64,000 nt of DNA from Tubiluchus corallicola (taxonomy: Eukaryota > Priapulida > Priapulimorpha > Priapulimorphida > Tubiluchidae), in the NCBI GenBank assembly GCA_030141605.1, contig JAQGDQ010000136.1:372001-436000 (forward strand). The letters run 5' to 3'. The translations under genes were made by a program, and so were the position numbers. Each line of letters begins with the position of its first letter. The first letter of the stretch is position 1. The notes beneath the pieces were generated by a model. It saw nothing but the letters and a program-made list of their open reading frames with translations. It did no database searches and was not told where the DNA came from. Positions 27,801-40,816 of this stretch are shown here, one piece after another.

Positions 27801-30800
27801 TCAACTCACTGAAACCTTTTTCACACTAACATCTTAGAACCCCATGGCACTCTTCTTTTGTTACGTGTCTACCCCATTCTCTATGACATGTACTGGCTTG
27901 ACAATTAACTTCCTTTGAAACTGGCACAGCTACATCTAAGTTATGGAATACTACAACATATTTAGTGAAGCATTATTTGCTACAAAATAACCAACGTGGA
28001 ACTTTCAAAGCTAGCTGCACAGTGTTGTGTCTCCATCTACTGTGTTGTGTCTCCATCTACTGCTGAAATTGGAAATCATTATAAACACAGTTTTCGCGTA
28101 CACACTATGGCATCACAAGACTACAGCAGTTAAATATTTAATTTACAAGACTTTTTTCTAGCAATGGAACTTACCTTGAGTAGTACTTTGGCACAGAATA
28201 TGGAGGCCAATGATAAAATTTTTTACTAGCTGAAAACACGATCAAACCAATGATGAAAATAAACAATTTTTGGAAACATGTCTTCAAGAAATAGTATTCA
28301 AAAACAAATAAGCCATGACAGTAAACATCAAATCTTTGTCTTCGCTGAAGTGCAAATACAATATTAATAATACATGTACTCAGAAAACTAGTGACATATA
28401 ATAATTTTAAAATCACATCACAGTAATTAAAATATATTATTAATATTGCTAGAGCTGCTCAAAAAAAGCTTAACATCAACATTCAGCCACTTGTAGGTCG
28501 GTGGTATTTTGTCTAGCAGTTAGTAAAAAAAGCTTAATGAAACCAGCTACAATTTTGGCCAAAAGATGGCAGCAGCATGAGCTCAGAAAAGTAAGTCTGG
28601 CAATCTGTTGTAATTAAAAAGTGTAGAAGTATTAAATAGTGCAAAAAAAGATAGATGTAAATGTAAGAAGAGTGTTTTATTGTTTATTTGTATAATTTAT
28701 TATCACATCTGTCTAGGAAGTGTCATATTGTTTATGAAATATGTGAATTAATGTGTACAATTTATTGAATTGGAAATAGAATGTATGACTTTTCCTTGTA
28801 TTGTAAAAATAACTCAGAAGCATGCTCATGCACTTAATCCTAGAATACTCAAACTAAATATATACAATGGCCGAGCAAAACCACACAAGTGTTCACAAGC
28901 AATGTGCAGAGCATGAGAGAATAATAAGGTGTGCACTCTCTGTTTAACTTGTTGGTTAAATATTATTGTTTAAATTATTACTTGCCATGCCTAAGCTAAT
29001 AATATCACAGTATAGAAAACAGCACAGCAATGTGTCCAGCTAGCTATTCTTCATACTGTAGAACTATAAAAATTAGACTCTCCAATAGATAGCAGCACAG
29101 TTATTCTACACTGTCGTCTACTAGGAGATGTGCTAATTATTAATAGAAATTTCTGCTATATTATTTTTCACTTTCGCACCTGTAAGCTGGTGTCTCATAA
29201 CTTTGCACTCCATGGTCCTGTTCTAATTCTCTGATCAAACCAAGGCTAACGAAATCAACAAAATAAACGAAATTACAGAAACAAATTAGCGGCCTAAATT
29301 ATCTGCACTCTGTAGCTATGGTGAAACAAACTAATTTTAGTGAAAAAAATGTCAAATTAAATACTAATCAAAATAAAAGTGAAATTATTATTTAAAAATG
29401 TTTAAAATATAATAACAGAGGATAGGCCTACACCATTAAAATGTTAACAAAAAGCATACCATTAATAACAACTAAACTAATTTGAAAAAAAAACTGAATA
29501 ACAAAAGACCAATAAGTTTTGTTCAAAGCTGCTGAATATAACTGTTTCAGTATCATCACTGAGTTACAAAGTTTTTCAACACGTTAGACAAATTACGTTG
29601 CACACCTGAGTACATAAAGGTGTCTTGAATTACTTTTTGAGTTACATGAGTGTCTTGAGTTACGTGAGTAAACCGATAACATAATCGAATGGTGATTTAT
29701 GAAACACTACTGTAGTACTATTTAAAAGCATTTTATAATCAAACATTTAGACACAACATAAAATAGTGCAACTAAAAATCTTTACATATAACACTTGTAA
29801 TAGACTAGCATGGCAAATTTAATCCCAGTAAGACAACTAAGTCTTAAAATTCTATCCTAAAACTATGACAACACGAGATTACAAAAATTTTTGTTTTTTT
29901 TAATTTGTGCAAGACGTTAAAAGACATTCATACCATACCATATTTCTACCATAAACAAAAAGCTGATGTCTATCAATAAATTTATTGCAAATGCTGACCA
30001 GTAAGAACGTATTTAAAAGCAATGAAAATTTGCATAAAAATCCCACTTGCGTACTTTTTGAGTCTCTCAGGTGTTCCATGTGTCAACAAGAAACTCATTT
30101 TGTGTTTGATTTTATGTACTGTTATTTGTGAATGTGATTATGATTATTGTATATATACACAGTAGCTGCAGCAGTGCCGTATTATCCTATGGCAGGGCCC
30201 TTAGGCTTCGAACTTCTTTGGGCCCCGCGACACCTCCTCCCCCATGCGCGCTGTCCTTTCATACAATTTATTTACTGCTTTCCTGTCGAAGACGGTGGCC
30301 TATTGGCAGTTTCACAAGAGCAACCATCGCTGGGGCTCAGTACATTCGACTGTTTACATGGTTACATCTTACATCATTTTTGAACGGCTGAAAAATTAAG
30401 ATTGGCCTCACCTGAATGTGAGTCAAAATTTCACACAAACTGAACCCCATAATTTCTTTTTTTGTATAGTTCAACGCGCTCTTAGCGTTCCTGGTATCAA
30501 AGTGGATTCCTATAAATTAATTTCAGTGACCGGCAGTGTGCGTTTGTGCTATCAAAAGTTTTAACATTAAAAGCTAAAAGAAAAAAGGGTGAATGGACCG
30601 CTGCTTTTGGTGGGCCCCTAGGCTTCAGCCTAGTTAGCCTTATGGATAATGAGGCACTTGGTAGCAATAGTAACTAGTTAAGGAACAGTACTGCTTCATA
30701 ATTATGTTTTGTTGTGTATGTGTTACATTATAGTGCATTGTGATGCAGTGCAGTGCAAAAAAACAATGTAAAATAAATAGTCTGCAACAAAAAGAGAGAT

Positions 30801-33800
30801 GAGGAACAGAAACACAAGGCACAAAGCACAATGATTGGACAAAAAGACAGCAAGTACAAAACACACATTAAGCACACAAATTAGCACAAGTGTGCAATTC
30901 CCGCCTTTGGATACCACATCACAAATTCACAATTGTGCAATTCCCATGTTTGCAAACAACTATGTAACAATCTAGGACAGAGCATTCTACCAGCATCTCA
31001 CTTAGCTTTTAACATAAGGAATCTTACACAAGGTCACACCAGACAACCTGACAATCAAGTATACATTGATTGATTGAATGATTATAGTCTTGGAAAATCT
31101 GAATTTCAGGCTAGGAAACTATTTTTTTCAACAGTCAAAGAGCACAGGAACATTTATTTTATACAGTTTCTCTTCACATATATCATGGAATTATCAAAAT
31201 TATATGTTTTGAAGATGATGATTAGCAGTAGACTTGATGGCTACAAAAATTGAATCACATTTTTCATAAATATTCTCTTTGAAGTAACACATACTCCTGA
31301 CTTGAATGATGTTGCATTAAATTTTTTTAAGCAGTCAAGAATGCTACATGAATTGCAGCCACCTATCAATTAAACAACAAATTATAGTTACAGTATCAAA
31401 TATCTCAATGTTAACAACTGTCAAATAATCTGGTGCTCAAACCTCAACAATAAAATCCCTGAGATTAGTAAAGTTATTACCAACTTACGTATTAAACCGC
31501 AGTCTGTAATAAGAAAAATCCAACAATTAGTACCAAAAAGTTAGTGAACTAGTTTTATTCATCCAGCAGCACTTAAGAGAATAAGAGAACAGTAGCTGAT
31601 GGAAGAAATAAGATGATTTATGCGTTTTTTAAACTTATAAAATTAAAGATGCAAAATACCGGAATAAAAAAATTATTTGTCCCAAGCATGTAGAAAATTA
31701 AAAAATCTTAAAGAAAATGATGTTTTTCAGATGAGATTAATATTACAAAAAAGAATCAGTTTTTTGTAGTCTATGAAAAAATTACCCATCGAGTGAATGT
31801 TAATATGTTAATACAAAATTTTTGAACATGTTATAATATTTAAGTACTTAAAATATTCTCAAAAGTGCTGCCTAGACAATGCATGCATGTGAGATCACAC
31901 TAAAGATGTTAATATAATTGAGAAAGGCCTACAACCTTAAAAATCAAACTAAATCCTTAACCACAGCTGAGGTACCAGATCAAAAGAAGAAAATAAAAAA
32001 ACAGTCGAGTACATTAAAGAACCAAGTACTAGTTTTGCATCATATTTAAAATTTTAGTGAGTTAGTTACGATTAATAGGATAAACACAACTGCAAATAAA
32101 TTAAGAAAAATTATATAGAATTCGGGAACTATCTTCAGGAATTATCCAAATTTCTATGACGGAATGATCATTAAAGTTGACACAGGTGAACAAATCAGGA
32201 GCAAATATTGACGAACCAAATTGTTAATTAATAAAAAAATATCAAAATTTATTTTTAAATTTAATAACCAAGAATTGGTAACGTTTTTATACACGTCTAC
32301 ATGGTGACTTATGAAGCATTCAGCCTACAAATTTTTGTGGATGTCTGTGATTAAGACGAAGGTTTTTGAAAAATCCACGACCTCTCAGGAAGCCAAAAAC
32401 ATGGAAAATCCATAGTAATACCTAAAATAGGAATTCACTTTCACTGCAAAACAAACGTCGATGTTTTTCGACTTTGATGAAAAATTCGACTTATCCAATT
32501 TGCCACTATCAATCAAAATTAAAGAACACGTACAAGCCAAGGCAGTATTTAACAATGGAACTTTACGTTAGTTTTCTAACATGGAGGCTGTGTTCAAAAC
32601 ACAATGTTTAACAACAGTGTAGGGCAGTTTTTTATTTCTTTTTTCACTTATTTTTTATGTTAGGAGCTTTTAGGATTAGACTCTCAATTTCAGTAGTTCT
32701 TTCTTTCATTTACTGCAGTTATACACCATGCAGCATTTGAAAATGAAAAAAAACAGCAAAATCCAATGCCACCTACTGTACTGTAATCACATCAAAAACA
32801 GTATTAATTTTATAAAAGCCTTTAACTGCTAAAAGTTGCGAGTTCGAAATATATCAAGGCATATACACGGTGGTATCACGATAATGAAGTTTGTTAAACA
32901 CTAGCATGACTTCTCTCTATACTTCTTTAACTCTTCAAACGAAATGTAGAAAAAACTAGGAAACCTTGTATGCCTACTACCAGTTTTGCATGCTGAAAAA
33001 AAGCCGGAAGGCAATAAAAATATTATGATTCCTCACAAAATATTAATTAAATGTGTGATAACTGATGTAATGTATGAGAAGGCCATATAAATGTTATCAT
33101 TGCATAAAGTCATACAAAAAGTAATTAATCAATACCATTTAATGCATGTCTGCAAAACTTCAATCTCTAAGTCATATGTATTTTGCAGGTTTTTTAACAT
33201 GAATCTTTTATTATGTGATTTTGTGTTTTTTATGAGTGCGCCACGTATTTTAAATTATGTGAGGATAAAATTATTGCTATAAATGACTTTTCGTAAAATT
33301 TCCCATGAAGAGTAGTACATGCAGTGTCTATTTTTAATCTTGATGGCTGTGTGGTGGGACCGAAATCTGCTTCACTATTGTAAGATAGGTAATTCTCTAT
33401 ATGACGAGGCATTAAGCAGGTAAACTAAGCTATGCACAATTTGAATTCATTTTCTTTATTCAGAACCAATTTTGTGTTTGCAATTTTTGTGACTTTAATC
33501 CTTTTACGTTAGATATAACAGTCTTTTCAAAAGGTCTTGATTACAAGCCAAACTGTGAGTATATTTTTGGACACACCTACCTCCAGTTAAAATGCTTCTT
33601 TCCAAATCACTTAGCCTAACAAGTTTGCCCATTTTCCATTAGACAAAGAAAAATTTTAGTAGATTTTTAGGAAAATCTAAGAAAATGAGGCGGAAAGTAC
33701 AGTGACTGGTTAATTTCAAATGGGATAACACCATATTGATTAAACACATTCGAATGCGAGTGCATCTTTTCGAAGGTAAATAGCATGAAACTGCCAGCAG

Positions 33801-36800
33801 TTACCATGACTATCACCTATCTCGACACCAATCAAGCTTGGCATTGCTTAATTTTAATCACTAACCACACTGTGCCCTTTAAAGCTGTTTTCCATCACTC
33901 CACCTAAATTTGTACAACTTACCACATATTTACGTCTAATTAAGCTTTTTTCGGTAAACTTGTTAAATTTAGTTACTTAATCTATACAGTTCAGTAATTC
34001 TATATAAACATGTGCTGCCTAATTCACGTGTCTATGTACATAGCTGTAATTTGTGTCATAATACTGATTTCGTTTTCTCATTAATTTAATTAACTTACTA
34101 TTACCTTCCATTAAGGGTGTTATTATCTCAGCCCAGGATCAAATGCATAACCACGTCAGTAAGACCGCGTACTCGGGTGTGTCAACGGGAAAGCGAGATG
34201 AATGATCTCTAATTCACTCGTACATTGGCTGAATCAGGTGTGTGAACCATGCTTTACGTGATTATAAATGTGTGGCTGGAAACACCTTACATACCTTACA
34301 TTGTTATACAAGTGTTTTGCTTGTAATAACTTGAAAACTATATGTGGCTTATTTTATTTTGGTGTGCTACTTGTCATTAAGGAAAAGACAGGAATAATAC
34401 AGACAATTTATTAAGTGTTAATATAAATAAAAGAAAAATTGATGAAGACAGAGCCATTGAATACTGAACAGCATAAATAGGAAGGAAAGTTATAACAAGT
34501 TTCGCCTCATTTTCTTGGGTACCACCAGCCAAAGAAATGAAACACACATTCTTGTTAAAAAGATCATCACTGTACCACATAAGTTCATCTTACCTTATTC
34601 CTAGTAGGTCAATGTGACGTCACATGGTTTGGCACGTAGCCAAAAAACTCCTACTTCAAAACCACTACAAGTAAGTAAGTATCAATTCATGAAAAGCACA
34701 ATACCCGAATGTCTAACTTACCTAAACACACGGTCTGTCTCACGTGACCTCAGTTTCCGGATCCGCTGTAACTCTTCGCTTGTGATAAAATACCTTTGAT
34801 ACAATGTGAGTTTTCCAGGTCTCACAACGCGTATACTATCGTTTGCCACCACCATCAGGACCGGTTTTCATAGAATAATAATAATACACACGCTGAGGAA
34901 GTTGATACTTGGGCGCAATACGAAGCTAGTATAAGCACCTCGGGCTAGCGGGTACCTTGGCTTTAATTTGCACTCAAAACGGATTACTTGATTTTTGAAT
35001 AATTGCGTCAAATTCTGAAGTGCTGTAACTGTTTTCTCTTAAAGATTTTTCAAGATCATTTCCATTTTCACAAGGTCCAGATCTTCAGTTTTTTAGTCTA
35101 CTACTTTCACTGCCTGAGTTTTAGAGGTTTTAACACCAATTTTTCAGATACAACTTTTCGATTTTTAATACGCCAAAAAATAAAAAAGTTTAAGAGGATA
35201 CCACTAGAAGCGCGTTTTAATTATTACAAGTACGAAAATTATTGAAATTTTACTGATTTTTGCACGAAAACAATATAAGTTAATTCTCAATCGGAATAGA
35301 CACACCTTAGCTCTGAACACACACACACACAGAATTTCACAGAAAAAAACTAATGTACCCAAAACTATCTGTAAAACAAAATCGCGTATTCTTCCAGCTT
35401 TCTCTCAGCTTTAACATACGCTACCAGTAACCACTCCAACAGGAAAGTCAAGAAAACGAAAGAGGCGTCTTCATTACGTATTCTGGTCACTCACTGTTTA
35501 CTTAGGATTTATGGTTTAAAGCTGTGCTATACTCTTACCAAGAACACTAAAGAAACGCGGATATTTTTACTAGCAGACAATTATGGCTACTTTAAAACGG
35601 CACAGCCTGCTCACTGCGAGTTTTAAAACGTAGATTTTATCAGCGTTTAATTGCGCTTATCATAGAAGCTGAGACGATCTTTTTCGAAGGTAAAAACAGT
35701 CTTCACTCAAAACAGTAAAGAGCAACTCTCAAGATAGCCGAAATATTCAATAGCAGTTAATATATATAAACCATATCAAGTTATTATCAAATAGCGAGAG
35801 CTCTAGCCCACTTCTGCACTGTTCTGATATAACCAGCTTTTCTACACCGCATTGATGTGTGATACCCAAGTTTTTCCACTGTCTAAACTCAATTAGATCA
35901 TTATCTCTTTCACCCTCTACCCATGAACGCTCGTCGACTGCTATAATATCCCTCAATTTCCGGATTTTGACACCGTTAAACTTGTCTGGCAAATCACATA
36001 ATAAAACTAACTAAATAAGCGGTGACAACTGTTACTGCTTATCTCCCCGCTAGAAGTGCAATGCGTAAAAACATTGTAACACGACTCTCGCTAGGCCTCA
36101 CTACTCATTCAAGCATTCAGATAAATTTCCCTCAAAGCAACCGCATTCCGACTTTAAATCACCTAAAGCCTTTTGGATCACATATCGTTTTCATTGTCAA
36201 ACCGAAAGCTATGAGCACGTTAAGAAAAACAAAACTTAATTCAATTATAAGCAGGAAGTGGTTCATAGTTAAGCAGTGTTTTATAACGTCAGTAATTGGT
36301 ATATGCAACTAAGCTACTTTAAAATACTATAACATACCAATAATGTCCTGCTAAATTTTTATGTGGAGTGTCGAGATCCGAATAAACAGAAAAAATATTG
36401 ATATTGATATAATGATAGCGCCTTTTTTTCTAACATTTAGCTATGACTCACAATAAGACCCATCAATTCTTTTTAATTTTGAATATGATATTATTGACAT
36501 TAGAAAACTTAGATAAGTTAGTAAGTTTGAACAATCATGCTTAGTTCAAAGAAAGCCTCAAACAATATAACTATGTGGGCAACGCATAGGAAAATGCGCG
36601 TGGACTATATTTTGTGAAAAACGCCAAATAAAAGAGCAGTCCTCGGACTGGTTTTTAAATGAGTGATAACCTGTAAGCAGATATGCAAATATGCTACTAA
36701 CAATTACAGCAAAAATATGAAAGAACTACTCTGTAAAAGGTGGCAGAGCTTTTTATCCCTTAAAAAGTGAGAACCATGCATTAAACCAACAAAAATAATC

Positions 36801-39800
36801 ACATACCTTTTAGAACGATGACCATATTTTCTTCTGCTGGGTTTGTATCCTTCTATACCATTCCAGTAGAAGGTAAAACAAAGAAAGGGACAGGACCACA
36901 TCACGCTTCCAATAAATGCTGCCATTACTGATGGCCGCAATGCACACATCCGCATTAAACACACTAATGATGCCGTTGATTACTGCTGACAATATTTTGA
37001 GCAATCGGCGGACATTTTAACTGAGATTAATGAGAGAAATATCGAGAAAAGCATTTTACCTGAACGTATTGATCAGCAAGCAAGAGAACTGGAAAATGGT
37101 AACAATCAGCAAACAACGTATGCCGGATTTCTTCTACATTATTTCGAAGCGAATATGGTGTAAATTTAATACTCCATTTAACGAAAGCATGACAGAAAGT
37201 CAGAATATTTTCCCATTTTTGTTGCTGCACCTCATGATTCCATTGATGCTTTTCAGCCTCACAGCTATCGATGATAGGGGACGTATAGAAACTGAGATAG
37301 AGGAACTGTGGATTGTTAAGAAAAGTCAGACATGTTACAACCTTAGAGATAAACTTACTAATGCAATTAAAAATGTGAAGATGCTTTTGGGACAAATCTG
37401 GCTAGAAAAACCTCTGTTAAGCTTTTTATTAAATAAACAGATACATAATCAGGGCAGGCTTGATTACATGCCATATTAAAGTATTTTGATTAAATAAGAT
37501 ATGTTCTTGACTAACCTTGCCATAGTCAGTCTTAGGTCACACTGATTACACTCAAGCCATTCCTTTAGTAACATCTATATATAGATGTTAATCTATTTTC
37601 TGCGTTCTGTATGATTGTAATACATAAATAATAAAAGTGTGTGTATGTATGACTGTACGTCGTACAAGTACAATGATCCACTGTTAATCATCAAGGTTTT
37701 CATCAAAATCTTGAGATGGCTAAATAATATAAACATTGATTCCCCTTACCTTTTAACGAATTACCTCTTTAGCACAGGGTAACCTGGCGAACATTATCAT
37801 TAATAACCAGAGATTGACCTTTGCTGTTACAGCAAGCTTTACTAATAGTAATAGCTAGATAAAACCACCTGGTTGCAAAAAAATCAATATAATGTTCCTG
37901 AAGCCAAGACATAATCACTCAATAAAACAGTTGCCATGTAAGCAGCCTTGTAATATCATTTTAGGAAGAGATGGGCACAGAAAGAGAACTACAAGCAGTA
38001 TAAAATAGAAATTTTCACCTTACCTTCTCATTTTTAGCTCCTAAATTTGACTGCCTCAAAAGAATTATTGGATAGAAACAAAAGAGATTTTATCATACGG
38101 CTATAAGTTATCCAAAGTAAGGCCCAAAACAATGTGAAGATCAGTGTTTTGCATATGTATTTTGTACGCTACAGCACAAATAAGATTATGTTTTTCGTAA
38201 AAATGTGGAAAACTGATTAATCAAAAATTGAACTCAGAGACGTTCATCAGGAAAAATGGAAAAGAACACCATTGTCAACTTTTGCTCCAAATTAGGTTCA
38301 CCTGCCGGTAAACAGTACACATGTTATTCAGTAGGAAAATTCATGCTCGTGCACAACCGTATTATAAAAACGCTTAACCAGGCTATGTTACATAGAAATT
38401 TAGGAGACCCTCATAAATGCAACAGTTCCTTCTAGATAATATGCAAATAATCATTGACCTGTTATACGGCTTCCAATAAAAGCACTTTATGCAACAATGA
38501 CCAAATATATAAAACAACAAACACGTGACATGATTCTAACACGAAAGACACAGAAAAATTGAGCAAAAAATGAAAAAATAATCAAAGCATATGTAGTGAG
38601 TGTAATAAATGCATATAGTATCAAGTGAATGCAAGAAAGTTGTAAAGTTTGATAATGCAAAGCAGTAAAAACACTGCGATTTCACAAAAGAAAAGTTGTA
38701 AAAAAAGGTAAATCTGATAAGCAGACCTGAAATATAAGTTGGTAAAAAAAGTAACGGAAAAAGCTAAAAAAGAAATATTTGGTACAGAGTATTAATAATC
38801 AGTGAAAAAACACATTTTTGCTAACAAAATGAATGTAAGGCTCTCCTATTAAGCAAGAAAAATGCCTAAAAAGTGCCAACTGTTCACTTTGCTGAAAGCA
38901 CGCTGAAAGACAGACACTCACCCATGCTGCTGTGGAGCTCTGTTGACGATGATATTGTCTGCTTCGTACTTGCCACGGAATTCCGGGTATTCCTTTTCTT
39001 TGGGCGAGCCTTCAACGGGAACGACGTTTATGACATTGCGATATTTGTCAATGTTAAATGTGTGTTCCGGCTCCTTGTATTCCTGGCCGTCCAGCTGCAA
39101 ACACAAGGAAAGCATGACAATCTCTTCTGCAGAAATTACGTGTTTTGTATTGTTAGCAACAGTAAAAATTCAAGAGCTTCTTGCTGCTTTATTGCTCAGC
39201 ATCATATAACACGAGCTGGCAAAGCAAAAAGTAAGGAAATGGACAGGAGAATAAACTGAAACATTTGTGAATGAACTTACGTTTGTTTTCATTCACATAA
39301 TATAAACAGAGACAAATCACAGGTACGCAATGTTAAACACAGGATTTGCATTTCAGGATATTATGCATTGCTGTTGCTACACATCTTCCAAACAACGAAT
39401 TTTGACATTAGCAATTACGATTCGCTACTGAGTATTTAATTTTGACACCAAGATATGGCTAATGATTTAAGTTAGATTAATAGGGACTAACAGAGACACC
39501 TGCTGTCAATGGTGAAAACCTGTTTAAAAAATGCAGATTCACAACTGGCGCACATCAAAACACAGGAGAATGTTGAGAATACCTCTCTGTTAATGATGTT
39601 TTGGTATTCTACTTCCTTCTTCGATGTCGGCACGATCAATTCCTCCTGCACTGCCTCTTTATGCACCTTCTCTTCAATGACCATTGGTGGGGCTGTCTCC
39701 ACGTACTGCTGAGATATGCGCTGATCTTTTGGAATGGACTAGAAAGTAGCAAAAAATGAGGTTTTTTATTGTTATCAGTAAGTTCCTCGTTATTGGTAAT

Positions 39801-40581
39801 TACTGGTAAAGAGCCATTTAATGTACAGCAGTATTCAGCATTCTATATCTAACTGGTTTTATTTGAATATTTATAATATAAAAGAGCACATTCCGTTACC
39901 CAACGACCGTCCTTTCATATTTACATACTTCCAAACACCACTAGAGGTATGACTAACATTGGCAGGCATATATTTGCATGATGAAAAAACTTTTCCAGAC
40001 CTAGGTGCTACAATTGAAGTTCTATATATTTAATAGAAGGACAAACACTAAACTTCACATTTTGGTAAACATAAGTTCTTTTTTGAATATAACTGGCTTT
40101 AAATAATAGCTTATGTAGTTTTTCCACTATGCACTTAAAGTTGCTTCTATGCAGAATTTACTGCGACCAATAATAATTGCAATGGATAACAAAGTACTTC
40201 AAACGTTTGTATAATTTTATATCTTTTCCCAACTTAGACATCTTTTATCCTACCTTAAAAGTCACATTTGTACTTTCACCATAAACCATCGTGCCTAATT
40301 CTGTCACATGTATTAACCTTTACCTCTAAAATTTCGTCCTTATGTGGCATCACTGAATCATCACCGAGAGCGGTCATTTCATCCGTTGTTAGATAACGTA
40401 TCGACTGGTCCCCAGTGTCAATATCTCCTAGCAGAAGTAAACGCAACTTGAACAATGTCACCGAATGAAAAGGTAATTTGTTTTTTTATCAAATCTCAAA
40501 AATTAATTAAGGTGAAAATAAATTAGTCTAGGTCTTAAAGTCGCTACTTTATTCACAAGAGTAGACTACACAATGAAAAAG

Positions 40582-40651
<70 letters not shown>

Positions 40652-40664
40652 CTTCTCTCTCTCT

Positions 40665-40740
<76 letters not shown>

Positions 40741-40748
40741 TCCCCCTC

Positions 40749-40816
<68 letters not shown>

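Larger units (their letters stand above)
4771..38921. other. Giant (about 34 kb) ankyrin intron between linker and ZU5
   Basis: Bounded by donor CATGG/GTGAGTG at 38922 and acceptor TTTGCAG/CTTCC at 4770. All other introns of the gene here are below about 2.5 kb. No constitutive exon with ankyrin homology was found inside. It holds candidate alternative 5' exons (listed separately), one hAT-like element, short tandem duplications and otherwise AT-rich sequence with no recognisable gene. Confidence 0.85.

Noticed and set aside
38024-38031. Minimal ATGAGAAG/GTAAGG start in phase 2
   Set aside because: Only two codons; short ATG-to-donor matches of this kind are frequent, so it carries no weight.
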